Below, in pieces: positions 40,561 to 48,966 of a stretch of DNA of 64,000 bases. The DNA is taken from positions 117,433 to 181,432 of the forward strand of contig JAFWEP010000004.1 in NCBI GenBank assembly GCA_017512885.1, read 5' to 3'. Every line of letters begins with the position of its first letter. Position 1 is the first letter of the stretch. The notes under the pieces were generated by a model that was given only the letters and a program-made list of their open reading frames with translations, was not told the DNA's origin and ran no database searches. The stretch is from Erysipelotrichaceae bacterium (lineage in GTDB: Bacteria; Bacillota_I; Bacilli_A; Erysipelotrichales; Erysipelotrichaceae). Both the position numbers and the translations under genes were made by a program.

Positions 40561-43212
40561 ATGAGTGAACGGAAACAGAATAAAACGACCCGGATCGCCC
40601 TCTTCGGCAGTCTGATCATTGCCCTGATCCTGATCCTGGGGACTGTCTGGATGGGGCAGAATGCCCGTAAAGACAACGAAGAAGCCGTACGGACGGTCTC
40701 TTTACTGTACCTGGATGAACTGGCCGGGCGAAGGGAACAGGTCGTGGAAAACAATCTGCAGAGCCATATCCGGGATCTGCAGGTCGCTGTCGATCTGATG
40801 GAAGCGGAAGATCTGCAGGATGCCGAACATCTGCAGGCTTACCAGCGCCGGATGAAACAGCTCTACAATCTGGAGAAGTTCGCTTTCATCGACAGCGAAG
40901 GGATCATCTATACCTCTCTGGGCATCCAGACCAACATCGATGAATACGACATCGACTATAAGTCTCTCAAAGAACCTTCGATCTCCATCCTCAACCTGGA
41001 GACCACCAAAAAGAAAGTCGATATCGCGATCCCGGTCGATCTTACCTATATGGGCAGACATCTGAAGGTCTGCTTCATGGAGATCGACATGCGGGAGATG
41101 CTGGAGGGGGTATCGATGAATACCGATCCCGATGCCGCGACTTTCTGCAATATCTATACCGATAAGGGCATCGCCTTAAGCAATACCATCCTGGGCGGTC
41201 TGGCCGTGGAAGACAATCTGCTGGACGCCATGCACAATGCGCAGTTTGAAGACGGAGAGACCTATGAAAGCTTCCTGGCAGGATTCCAGGGACATACCCG
41301 GGGAACGGTCTCCTTCAGCTATAACGGGATCAAGGAGACCCTAAGCTACGTACCGATCGACGGCACGAACTGGCTCTTGACCTACCTGATCCGGGAGAGC
41401 GTCATCTCCGACAGCATCAGCAGTATCTCCAACGGCATCATCACCCGCAGCGTCGTTCAGTCGGTCCTGACCGTAGGAGCCATGGCCGTGATGTTCGGCT
41501 TCATCATCTCCGAATCCCGTCGCAATGCCCGCCTGCAGCTGGAGACGGAGACCGCACAGGCCGAAGTCCGGGGCAAACAGGAAGAACTGGAACAGTGCAT
41601 CGCTCTGCAGGAAAAGCTGGAACAGCAGTCCCAGGTCCTGTCGGATGCCCTGACCGCTGCCGAAGAAGCCAGCAAGGCCAAGACCGCCTTCCTCTCCAAC
41701 ATGTCCCATGAGATCCGTACCCCGATGAATGCGATCATCGGTCTCGACAATATCGCCCTCAACGATCCGGAAACACCGGAGAAGACGAAAGAATACCTCA
41801 TCAAGATCGGAGATTCCGCCGATCACCTCCTGAACCTGATCAACGACATCCTGGATATGTCGCGCATCGAGAGCGGCCGCCTGACCCTCAAGCACGAAGA
41901 GTTCTCCTTCCCCAAACTGCTGGAAGCGATCAATACGATGTTTTCCGGACAGTGTCAGGACAAGGGTCTGAAATACAGCTGTCACATCAACAGTGAGGTC
42001 GATGACTACTATCTCGGCGACAATATGAAGCTTCGGCAGGTGCTGATCAATATCCTCGGCAATGCCGTCAAGTTCACACCGGAAGGAGGAAGCGTACAGC
42101 TGGATGTGAAGCGGAAAGCCCAGTATGACGGAAAGAGCACGATGGAGTTCCGGATCGCCGATACCGGCATCGGCATCGACAAGGACTTCCTGCCCCGCAT
42201 CTTCGATGCCTTTGCCCAGGAAGACAACTCCACCACCAATAAGTACGGCAGTTCCGGTCTGGGTCTGGCCATCACCAAGAATATCGTCGAGATGATGAAC
42301 GGCAACATTCAGGTCGAGAGCGAAAAAGGCAAAGGTTCCGTCTTTACGGTGACCGTGACCCTGGATGACTCTTCCCGGAAGGAAAGCGAAGAGGACAGCG
42401 AAAACATCCACCCCGAAGATATGCACGTCCTGGTCATCGATGATGACCCGATCGCCCTGGAACATGCCCGGCTGGTATTGGAAAAGGCCGGTATCGAAGC
42501 CGAAACGGCCGGTTCCGGAGCAGAAGCAGTCGACATGGTGCGTCTGCGCCATGTCCGCCGTGCACCCTACAACCTGATCCTGGTCGACTGGAAGATGCCG
42601 GAGATGGACGGGGTGGAAACGACCCGGAAGATCCGTGAGATCGTCGGACACGAGACCCCGATCATCATCCTGACCGCCTACCGCTGGGATGATGTCCTGG
42701 AAGAGGCGACGGAAGCCGGTGTCGACAGTTTCCTGTCTAAACCGCTCTTCGCCAGTGCCGTGCTGGAAGAATTCGAATCGGCTGCCGGAAAGAAGAATGC
42801 CGGAAAGGCTCCGCAGCAGAAGGTCGATCTTTCCGGAAAACGCATCCTCTTAGCCGAAGACGTGCAGGTCAATGCCGAGATCATGATGATGCTGCTGAAG
42901 ACGAGAGGCATGGAAGTCGATCTGGCCGAGAACGGAAAGATCGCGGTCGAGCTCTTCTCCTCCCATCCGGAAGGCTATTACGATGCCGTCCTGATGGATA
43001 TGCGGATGCCGGAGATGGACGGTCTGGAAGCCACACGGACGATCCGGGCCATGGAGCGCAAAGATGCCAAAGATCTGCCGATCATCGCCTTAACGGCAAA
43101 CGCCTTCGATGAAGACGTGCAGCGCAGTCTGCAGGCCGGCCTCAATGCCCACTTAAGCAAGCCTGTCCAGCCTGAGGTGCTCTTCGAAACACTGGAGAAC
43201 CTGATCCGCTAA
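40561..43212 (+). CDS. Hybrid sensor histidine kinase with two receiver domains
   Basis: This is an 883-residue protein. TM1 is at 12-32, a sensory extracellular domain at about 33-285 (dCache-like by length), and TM2 at about 298-318. A coiled coil precedes HisKA with His383 in MSHEIRTPMN. The HATPase has the N, G1 and G2 boxes (NILGNAVKF, DTGIGI, SSGLGLAI). REC1 has Asp676 (VDWKMPEMDG) and REC2 has Asp813 (MDMRMPEMDG). There is no HPt or output domain, so signalling must pass to another protein. A plus-strand TACAAT at 40497-40502 gives a leader of about 50 nt. Confidence 0.92.
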   Translation: MSERKQNKTTRIALFGSLIIALILILGTVWMGQNARKDNEEAVRTVSLLYLDELAGRREQVVENNLQSHIRDLQVAVDLMEAEDLQDAEHLQAYQRRMKQLYNLEKFAFIDSEGIIYTSLGIQTNIDEYDIDYKSLKEPSISILNLETTKKKVDIAIPVDLTYMGRHLKVCFMEIDMREMLEGVSMNTDPDAATFCNIYTDKGIALSNTILGGLAVEDNLLDAMHNAQFEDGETYESFLAGFQGHTRGTVSFSYNGIKETLSYVPIDGTNWLLTYLIRESVISDSISSISNGIITRSVVQSVLTVGAMAVMFGFIISESRRNARLQLETETAQAEVRGKQEELEQCIALQEKLEQQSQVLSDALTAAEEASKAKTAFLSNMSHEIRTPMNAIIGLDNIALNDPETPEKTKEYLIKIGDSADHLLNLINDILDMSRIESGRLTLKHEEFSFPKLLEAINTMFSGQCQDKGLKYSCHINSEVDDYYLGDNMKLRQVLINILGNAVKFTPEGGSVQLDVKRKAQYDGKSTMEFRIADTGIGIDKDFLPRIFDAFAQEDNSTTNKYGSSGLGLAITKNIVEMMNGNIQVESEKGKGSVFTVTVTLDDSSRKESEEDSENIHPEDMHVLVIDDDPIALEHARLVLEKAGIEAETAGSGAEAVDMVRLRHVRRAPYNLILVDWKMPEMDGVETTRKIREIVGHETPIIILTAYRWDDVLEEATEAGVDSFLSKPLFASAVLEEFESAAGKKNAGKAPQQKVDLSGKRILLAEDVQVNAEIMMMLLKTRGMEVDLAENGKIAVELFSSHPEGYYDAVLMDMRMPEMDGLEATRTIRAMERKDAKDLPIIALTANAFDEDVQRSLQAGLNAHLSKPVQPEVLFETLENLIR

Positions 43213-43235
43213 GACTCTCGAAAGAGAGTCTTTTT
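43212..43235 (+). terminator. Terminator of the hybrid kinase gene
   Basis: AGACTCTC-GAAA-GAGAGTCT (43212-43231) followed by TTTT. The -35 box of the next gene begins 3 nt later. Confidence 0.88.
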
Positions 43236-43237
43236 GA

Positions 43238-43266
43238 TTGACAAGTTCCGCAAAAACCCACATGAT
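43238..43266 (+). promoter_or_regulatory. Promoter abutting the EamA start codon
   Basis: TTGACA (43238-43243), a 17-nt spacer, then CATGAT (43261-43266), then ATCATC and ATG at 43273. The -35 is perfect and the -10 fits 5 of 6 positions, so the expected transcription start is the start codon itself. It is the clearest leaderless case in the window. Confidence 0.7.
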
Positions 43267-43272
43267 ATCATC

Positions 43273-44163
43273 ATGTCGAAAAATACCCGTCAGGTCTTCT
43301 TTACGATCTTATTGGCCTTTGCCGCTCTGATCTGGGGCTCTGCCTTCGTTGCCCAAAGCATCGGTGCGCAGCTGGTCGGTCCTTTTACCTTCCTGGCTTT
43401 ACGCAGCTGGATCGCGGTCGTGATGATGGTGATGATGTTGCTGTATAAACGTTATATCCTGAAAAAGCCCTCGGTCCTGCCGCACTTGCGCTTTGACCTG
43501 CGGGGCGGTTTCTTCTGTGCCTTATTCCTCTTCCTGGCTTCCCTGCTGCAGCAGATCGGCATCGCCTATACATCGACTGCCAAGGCCGGCTTCATCACGG
43601 CCATGTATGTGGTGCTGGTACCGGTGATGACTCTCTTCATGGGCAAAAAGATCAGTAAGAGGATCTGGTTCAGCGTCCTCTTAGGCGTCATCGGTCTCTA
43701 CCTCTTAAGCATGACCGGCGGCTTCTCCCTGCAGCTGGGCGATGCCCTGGTCCTGATCTGCGCTTTCCTCTTCAGTTTCCAGATCCTGGCCGTCGGCCGC
43801 TACGCCCTGCGCACCGATCCGATCGTCTTATCCTTACTGCAGCTCTTCTTCACCGCTCTCTTCAGTACGGTGTTCATGTTTATTTTTGAAGGGATCGACA
43901 TCCCGGCCATCAAAGCCGCTTCCGGCTCGATCCTCTATGCCGGCGTGCTCAGCTCCGGTGTTGCCTACACCATCCAGACAGTCACCCAGCGGGAACTGGA
44001 TCCGACCATTGCTTCCCTCACCATGAGTCTCGAGAGCGTATTTGCCGCGCTGACCGGCTGGATCGTCCTGCACCAGACGCTCACTACCAGAGAACTGACC
44101 GGCTGTGTGATCATGTTTACAGCGATCATCCTGTCGCAGCTGCCGGAGAAACGCTCTTCCTAA
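43273..44163 (+). CDS. EamA/DMT family exporter
   Basis: This is a 296-residue protein. The start at 43273 is fixed by the promoter placement and the family start (FFTILLAFAALIWGSAFVAQ). It has ten membrane segments in two EamA repeats, each with the family residues (GSAFVAQS at 20-27, and SLTMSLESVFAALTGWIVLHQ in the second). It exports a metabolite or drug-like compound; the substrate is unknown. It is convergent with the TSCPD gene. Confidence 0.88.
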   Translation: MSKNTRQVFFTILLAFAALIWGSAFVAQSIGAQLVGPFTFLALRSWIAVVMMVMMLLYKRYILKKPSVLPHLRFDLRGGFFCALFLFLASLLQQIGIAYTSTAKAGFITAMYVVLVPVMTLFMGKKISKRIWFSVLLGVIGLYLLSMTGGFSLQLGDALVLICAFLFSFQILAVGRYALRTDPIVLSLLQLFFTALFSTVFMFIFEGIDIPAIKAASGSILYAGVLSSGVAYTIQTVTQRELDPTIASLTMSLESVFAALTGWIVLHQTLTTRELTGCVIMFTAIILSQLPEKRSS

Positions 44164-44166
44164 ACA

Positions 44167-44190
44167 AAAACCGGGCTCATCCCCGGTTTT
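44167..44190. terminator. Bidirectional terminator, EamA / TSCPD
   Basis: AAAACCGGG (44167-44175) pairs with CCCGGTTTT (44182-44190) around CTCATC. A- and T-tracts flank both sides. The minus-strand TSCPD stop codon lies in the hairpin. Confidence 0.85.
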
Positions 44191-44443
44191 CCTGTAATAA
44201 GGCATCCTGTACGGCTTTGGCCAGCTGATCGGCACAGGAAGTTCCCCTGCCGGCACAGTCATTGCCCATTAAGACATCGACAGCCTTCTGCGCATCATAG
44301 CCTTCTAAGAGCTTGCTGATGGCCTGCAGATTTCCGGGGCAGCCCCCTTCAAACTTCAGCCCGTAGAGCTTCCCGTCTTCGATCCCGAAGCTCACCTTTC
44401 TGGAACATACTCCTTTCGGCTGATAACTATACTGTCTCATCAT
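44177..44443 (-). CDS. TSCPD domain protein (TIGR03905 family)
   Basis: This is an 88-residue protein. It resembles the C-terminal TSCPD module of class II ribonucleotide reductases in stand-alone form: YSYQPKGVCSRKVSF, then FEGGCPGNLQAISKLLEG, and GRGTSCADQLA, with three conserved Cys. It may bind a metal or a thiol. It starts inside the 3' end of the C_GCAxxG_C_C gene (17 nt overlap), forming a redox pair commonly seen in anaerobic Firmicutes. Confidence 0.85.
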   Translation of the reverse strand: MMRQYSYQPKGVCSRKVSFGIEDGKLYGLKFEGGCPGNLQAISKLLEGYDAQKAVDVLMGNDCAGRGTSCADQLAKAVQDALLQENRG

Positions 44444-44834
44444 TCATCACCTCATAATAAGCCCTTACGGCATTCCTGACGCATTCCTCACAGGGAGTAT
44501 AGACTCCCTTGTCATCGAGGCCCTTCAGGGTCATACACTTCAGCGCCCCGCACTTCTTCTCAAAGCTTTCCGAGATCTGCCTGGCCGCAATGACGGTGCC
44601 TTTGCCTTCCTTCTTCATGCCGGCTGCCATCACCGCACCGATCAGCGATCCGCAGGTCGCCTTGGTGCTGCCCATCCCGGCCGCAAAGCCGGAAGAGAGC
44701 TGCAGCCAGATCTCCGGAGACAATCCCGTTTCCTCGGCCAGCACTTCGGTCACGGCCTGGGTGCAGTTGCGCAGGCCTTTCTTTCGTAATTCTGCCGCCT
44801 GAGCGGCTTTTTCTTCGATCTGTTCCCTGTTCAT
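44427..44834 (-). CDS. C_GCAxxG_C_C family redox protein
   Basis: This is a 135-residue protein. The family pattern is visible: C-T-Q-A-V near residue 24, a GFAAGMGSTKATCGSLIGAV segment holding the central motif (here GMGSTKATCG), then CGALKC and CEECV. Such proteins are predicted redox or electron-transfer partners in anaerobes. The start at 44834 is taken because a longer frame would cross the promoter. TACAAT (minus, 44843-44848) ends 8 nt before the ATG and no ribosome binding site is visible. It diverges from the DUF975 gene with 49 nt between starts. Confidence 0.82.
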   Translation of the reverse strand: MNREQIEEKAAQAAELRKKGLRNCTQAVTEVLAEETGLSPEIWLQLSSGFAAGMGSTKATCGSLIGAVMAAGMKKEGKGTVIAARQISESFEKKCGALKCMTLKGLDDKGVYTPCEECVRNAVRAYYEVMNDETV

Positions 44835-44842
44835 GTATCTGG

Positions 44843-44848
44843 ATTGTA
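44843..44848 (-). promoter_or_regulatory. -10 box 8 nt before the redox gene start
   Basis: TACAAT on the minus strand; the gap to ATG 44834 is 8 nt with no Shine-Dalgarno. It is back to back with the plus-strand -10 at 44871. Confidence 0.45.
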
Positions 44849-44870
44849 ACATGTTTCCGGAGGCTTGTTC

Positions 44871-44876
44871 TATAAT
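44871..44876 (+). promoter_or_regulatory. -10 box 7 nt before the DUF975/CmpB gene start
   Basis: TATAAT, then AGTGACT, then ATG at 44884. No Shine-Dalgarno is present. Confidence 0.55.
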
Positions 44877-44883
44877 AGTGACT

Positions 44884-46671
44884 ATGGATGTCACCGAAAA
44901 AAGACGTGCGTTGAAACAGGAAGCCCGCAGGAATCTCAAAAGACACTACCGTCTTTTCGTCATCATCTGTCTGCTGGCCTCCTTTATCCATGCCGAATAC
45001 AGTTCTTCCCTGAACGTCTGGGACAGCGTCCAGCGTACGGTGGTGGAACACTTTGAGAATGCAGACCTGCAGTTTGACGGAAAGTTTCCCGGTACCGCCG
45101 AACTGGGGCAGTTGATCCTGCAGACCGTAGACAATAAAAAGAAAGCGGAGCAGCAGGTCGATGAACTGAAGAGCGAAGCCGAGGAGAAGGCCAAACAGAG
45201 TCCGATCCTGGGCCGTTCCCGCGGAGTGCTGGCCGAGATGGTCAACTTCCTGACTTCCGGTCAGATCTTCGTTTTACTGTTCCAGATCATTGAACGGATC
45301 GTGGAACAGAAGGAACTGCTGCCGGCGGTCTTCATGATCAGCGGTGCTTTGATCTATCTCTTTATCTGGACTTTCTTCATCAATGTCGTGCCGGTGGTGG
45401 AAAGACGTTTCTTCCTGGAAGGCCGGCTCTATGAAAGGATCCCGCTCGGCCGGGCCACCTTCCTTTACCGTACCCGGCACTGGGCGAACACGGCCTGGAT
45501 CCTGTTCAGGAAGACCGTACAGGAATACCTCTGGGCCTTAACGGTCGTCGGTCTCTTCATCAAACACTATGAATATCTGATGATCCCCTACATCCTGGCC
45601 GAGAATCCTTCGCTTCCCGCCAAGGAAGCCTTCCGGCTCTCCAGAGAGATGACAGACGGTCACAAGAAGGAACTCTTCCTGGTCGATCTGACCCTGCTGC
45701 CCTGGAAGATCCTGGGCATCCCGACCTTAGGTCTGAGCGACATCTTCTTCACCAACCCCTACAAGACGGCCTGCTTCAGTGAATACTATGCGGAATTGCG
45801 CAGCGCCGGCGAGCGTCTCAACGACCGCTATCTCTTTGAACGGGCGGAGGACCGCCTGCTGCAGACTGCTTATCCGGAAGCCTTCGAAGCGCTTGAGACC
45901 CCGGAAGTCGTCCTGCGTTTCGATGATCCGGTCCGGCAGTTCCTGGCCGATGCCTTCGGCATCGTCCTCTGGAACAGCGCTGAAGAAAAAGCCTATCAGG
46001 CCGATCAGGAACTGCGGATGCGGGTCATCGACCAGAAACAGGAAGCCACCGGCGTCAGCTATCCGACCCGGCTCTCTCCCTCCCGCAAGATGGCCGACCG
46101 TCCGCTGCCGGTCACCTTACATTTCCTGCGCATGTATTCCCTGCCCCATCTGATCGTGATCTTCTTCCTGTTCATGTTTATCGGCTGGCTCTGGGAAGTG
46201 AACCTTTCTTTGATCAACTACGGAATGTTCGTGAACCGCGGCACCCTGCTGGGTCCCTGGCTGCCGATCTACGGGGTCGGAGGGATCCTGATCCTGACCG
46301 TCCTCAAGAAGTTCCGGCCCTATCCGGTACAGTTATTCATCGCCGCCGTCGTGCTCTGCGGCATCATCGAATACGGCACGAGCTGGGCATTGGAAACGAT
46401 CTACGGCCTGCGCTGGTGGGACTACACCGGCTACTTCCTGAACCTGAACGGCAGGATCTGTGCCGAAGGACTGATGGTGTTCGGCTTGGGCGGTTTCGTG
46501 ATCGTCTATCTGGTCGCGCCCCTGATCGATGATCGGCTGCGGCAGATCTCCCCGAAGAGGATCCAGGCGGTTACGGCGGTGTTGTTGCTGGTGTTCGGCA
46601 GTGATGTGATCTATTCCGCTGTCCATCCCAATACCGGAGAAGGGGTCATCGAAGAGATCCATAACGAATAG
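44884..46671 (+). CDS. Fusion of a DUF975 membrane domain and an ABC_trans_CmpB-type domain
   Basis: This is a 595-residue protein. Residues 1-270 resemble DUF975: a basic N-terminus KRRALKQEARRNLKRHYRLF, followed by several membrane helices and the loop ENPSLPAKEAFRLSREMTDGHKKELF. A soluble linker spans about 290-415. Residues 420-580 are the CmpB/PF06541 domain: FFLFMFIGWLWEV, NRGTLLGPWLPIYGVGG and ALETIYGLRWWDYTGYFLNLNGR (split). The two modules are usually separate genes. Their biochemical role is unsettled, and CmpB-like proteins are annotated as putative ABC transporter permeases. The start at 44884 follows a -10 box closely. Confidence 0.8.
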   Translation: MDVTEKRRALKQEARRNLKRHYRLFVIICLLASFIHAEYSSSLNVWDSVQRTVVEHFENADLQFDGKFPGTAELGQLILQTVDNKKKAEQQVDELKSEAEEKAKQSPILGRSRGVLAEMVNFLTSGQIFVLLFQIIERIVEQKELLPAVFMISGALIYLFIWTFFINVVPVVERRFFLEGRLYERIPLGRATFLYRTRHWANTAWILFRKTVQEYLWALTVVGLFIKHYEYLMIPYILAENPSLPAKEAFRLSREMTDGHKKELFLVDLTLLPWKILGIPTLGLSDIFFTNPYKTACFSEYYAELRSAGERLNDRYLFERAEDRLLQTAYPEAFEALETPEVVLRFDDPVRQFLADAFGIVLWNSAEEKAYQADQELRMRVIDQKQEATGVSYPTRLSPSRKMADRPLPVTLHFLRMYSLPHLIVIFFLFMFIGWLWEVNLSLINYGMFVNRGTLLGPWLPIYGVGGILILTVLKKFRPYPVQLFIAAVVLCGIIEYGTSWALETIYGLRWWDYTGYFLNLNGRICAEGLMVFGLGGFVIVYLVAPLIDDRLRQISPKRIQAVTAVLLLVFGSDVIYSAVHPNTGEGVIEEIHNE

Positions 46672-46673
46672 AA

Positions 46674-46695
46674 AACGGCCTCCTCGGAGGCCGTT
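46674..46695. terminator. Bidirectional terminator
   Basis: AACGGCCTCC (46674-46683) pairs with GGAGGCCGTT (46686-46695). On the minus strand TTTTCTATT follows. It lies at the convergent ends of the DUF975/CmpB gene and the phosphatase gene. Confidence 0.8.
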
Positions 46696-47285
46696 CAGAT
46701 CGTATTCAGGACTTCTTCTTTCGTCTTCGGACCGACACACTCGATCACTTCCCCGTCTTTCAGGGTATAGATGCAGCAGTTGTCGAGCGGCAGTGCCCAG
46801 TACGCTCCGCCCTTCCCCAGCATCGCTCCGAAGAGGGCCCGGATGGTCACCCCGTGGGTGATGATCAGGATGTCTTCCCGGGGATCGATCTCCTGCAGGA
46901 AGGAAGTGACTCTGTCCATCAGATGGGGGATAGTCTCGGAACCTTCCGGCGGAGCTATGTGTTCGGGATCCATCAGGAAAGCCATCAGTTCCTTGGAGGC
47001 ATCCTCGAAGAGGGTGCCGTCAAAGGGACCGTAATCATATTCCAGCAGCCTCTCATCCAGCCGGAAGCCTTCTTCACTGCCTAAGGCCAGTTTCCCGGTC
47101 TCGCGGGTACGGGATAAAGGACTGCAGTAGATCTTATCGAAAGAGAGCCCGCTCTCTTGGATGCGTTCCTTCATCTCGGAAGCCTGCTGTCTGCCCTTTT
47201 CATTGAGCGGGATATCCATCTGTCCCTGCAGCCTGCCGCTGCGGTTCCAGTCGGTCTCCCCGTGACGCATGATATAGACGGCCAT
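46695..47285 (-). CDS. Histidine phosphatase family protein (phosphoglycerate-mutase-like)
   Basis: This is a 196-residue protein. The phosphohistidine motif is MRHGETDWN (6-14), with Arg in SPLSRTRETG and the second His in ITHGVTIRALFG. It resembles CobC/PhoE-type broad phosphatases rather than dPGM by size. GGAGAACGT precedes the ATG. It is downstream of parB but separated from it by a terminator hairpin. Confidence 0.87.
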   Translation of the reverse strand: MAVYIMRHGETDWNRSGRLQGQMDIPLNEKGRQQASEMKERIQESGLSFDKIYCSPLSRTRETGKLALGSEEGFRLDERLLEYDYGPFDGTLFEDASKELMAFLMDPEHIAPPEGSETIPHLMDRVTSFLQEIDPREDILIITHGVTIRALFGAMLGKGGAYWALPLDNCCIYTLKDGEVIECVGPKTKEEVLNTI

Positions 47286-47299
47286 ACGTTCTCCTTCCC

Positions 47300-47325
47300 A
47301 AAACAGGAGCTGACGCTCCTGTTTT
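47300..47325. terminator. Terminator after parB
   Basis: AAAACAGGAGC-TGAC-GCTCCTGTTTT (47300-47325). It overlaps the parB stop and ends the rsmG-noc-parA-parB transcript. Confidence 0.85.
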
Positions 47326-48184
47326 ATTCGTAGGACTCTTCGATCGCTCCCAGTTTCTCCAGGATGCGGTTCAGGTCTTCAGTGCTGTTGTAGCGGATCG
47401 TCATCGCTTTCTTACCGACTTCGACGGAAGTACCGAGGATGTCTTCTACACGATGGCGGACTTCTTCAAGATAGGGATCCTTCTTCAGTTCCTTGCGGAC
47501 CACGATCTTCCGGGCCGCCAGCTTCTCCAGCTGACGTACCGTCAGACCTTCTTTGACTGCCCGTCTTGCCAATGCCTTCTGGCGCTCTTCTCCTTCCACG
47601 GAAAGGATCGTCCGGGCCTGTCCGTAGGACAGTTCGCCCTTGCGGACCATCTCCTTTACCTCGTAAGGAAGCTTCAGCAGACGCAGGGAGTTGGTGACAT
47701 AGGTGCGGGACTTCCCGACCCGTTTGGCCAGTTCTTCCTGGGTATAGCCGACTTTATCGACCAGCTGCTTGAAGGCTTCGGCCTCTTCGATGGGGGAGAG
47801 ATCTTCGCGCTGGATATTCTCCAGCAGCGAGACTTCCATCATCTGCGTATCGTTGAAGTCGACGACGATGGCCGGGATCTTTTCCAGTTCGGCGATCTTC
47901 GCTGCCCGCAGCCGTCTTTCGCCGGCGACCAGTTCATAGCCTTCGATGGCCTTGCGGACCAGGACCGGCTGGAAGACGCCGTGTTCTTTGATGGACTCCG
48001 CCAGTTCCGCCAGTTTCTCCGGATCGAAGACCTTACGGGGCTGGTAGGGGTTGGTACGGATCTCGGAGATCGATATCTCCGAAGAGGAAGCTTTTTCGTT
48101 GTTGGTGATCTCATCCAGGACCTTGTCGATATCTCCGCCGAAGAGTTCTCCCAGGCCCTTGCCCAAACGCTTGTTGTCAGCCAT
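47324..48184 (-). CDS. parB: Chromosome partitioning protein ParB (Spo0J)
   Basis: This is a 286-residue protein. ParB N-terminal CTPase motifs are intact: NPYQPRK, AGERRLRAA and LLENIQREDLSP. The HTH is YTQEELAKRVGKSRTYVTNSLRLLKLP, and a C-terminal dimerisation domain follows. It should load onto parS DNA, slide as a CTP-dependent clamp and recruit SMC. ATG 48184 is chosen over GTG 48187 because AAAGGAGG lies 6 nt before it and it forms a TGATG overlap with parA. No parS palindrome was seen in the window. Confidence 0.95.
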   Translation of the reverse strand: MADNKRLGKGLGELFGGDIDKVLDEITNNEKASSSEISISEIRTNPYQPRKVFDPEKLAELAESIKEHGVFQPVLVRKAIEGYELVAGERRLRAAKIAELEKIPAIVVDFNDTQMMEVSLLENIQREDLSPIEEAEAFKQLVDKVGYTQEELAKRVGKSRTYVTNSLRLLKLPYEVKEMVRKGELSYGQARTILSVEGEERQKALARRAVKEGLTVRQLEKLAARKIVVRKELKKDPYLEEVRHRVEDILGTSVEVGKKAMTIRYNSTEDLNRILEKLGAIEESYE

Positions 48185-48957
48185 CACTTTCCTCCTTTAT
48201 TCGCATCGATCACTTCCTTGGTCAGGGCCACATAAGCCTTGGCTCCTTCGGAATGGATCGCATAATCGAAGATCGTCCGTCCCCGGGAAGGCGCTTCCGC
48301 CAGCTTGGTATTGCGGGGGATGACAGTCTTGTAGGTCTTTTCCTTGAAGTGCAGCCGTACTTCCTGCTGAACTTCGACAGACAGCCTCGTACGGGCATCG
48401 TACATCGTCAGTAAGACGCCTTCGATGCGCAGTGCGGGGTTGTAGAGCTTCTGCACCAGACGGATCGTCTGCAGCAGTAAGGTAACGCCTTCCAGGGCCA
48501 GGTATTCACACTGGACCGGAATGATGACGCTGTCGGCTGCCGTCAGGGCATTGGTGTTCAATAAGCCCAGCGAAGGCGGACAGTCGATCAGGATGAAGTC
48601 GTAGCGGGGGCGCAGCGGATCGAGCAGCCCCTTCAGTTTCTTCTCCCGGTCAGTCTCCGTACGGACCAGTTCCGGTTCCGCCCCGACTAACGAGATATTG
48701 GTCGGCAGGATATCCAACGGCGGGATCGAGAGCTTCTTTAAGGCATTGGTGGGATCGCCGGAATGCAGGGCATCGTAGACCGTCTCATCCTTCAGACCGA
48801 TCGCGCAGCCTACGCCCTGGGTCGCACTGCCCTGCGGGTCAAAATCGACCAGCAGGATACGCTTGCCGAGATAGGCCAGACCGGCTGCCAGATTGACGCA
48901 GGTGGTGGTCTTGCCGACACCGCCCTTCTGATTGACTACCGCAATGATCTTACCCAT
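48184..48957 (-). CDS. parA: ParA family ATPase (Soj)
   Basis: This is a 257-residue protein. Deviant Walker A is KGGVGKTT (11-18), the Walker A' region is DFDPQGSATQG and Walker B is IDCPPSLG. It is chromosomal Soj by context, binds DNA nonspecifically, and is stimulated by ParB in origin segregation and replication control. AAGGGGGAT lies just before the ATG. It overlaps parB and lies 9 nt downstream of the noc-like gene. Confidence 0.95.
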   Translation of the reverse strand: MGKIIAVVNQKGGVGKTTTCVNLAAGLAYLGKRILLVDFDPQGSATQGVGCAIGLKDETVYDALHSGDPTNALKKLSIPPLDILPTNISLVGAEPELVRTETDREKKLKGLLDPLRPRYDFILIDCPPSLGLLNTNALTAADSVIIPVQCEYLALEGVTLLLQTIRLVQKLYNPALRIEGVLLTMYDARTRLSVEVQQEVRLHFKEKTYKTVIPRNTKLAEAPSRGRTIFDYAIHSEGAKAYVALTKEVIDANKGGK

Positions 48958-48966
48958 AGATCCCCC

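Noticed and set aside
41341..42651. Minus-strand frame of about 430 codons across the hybrid kinase
   Set aside because: Antisense shadow of HisKA/HATPase/REC; no start signal.
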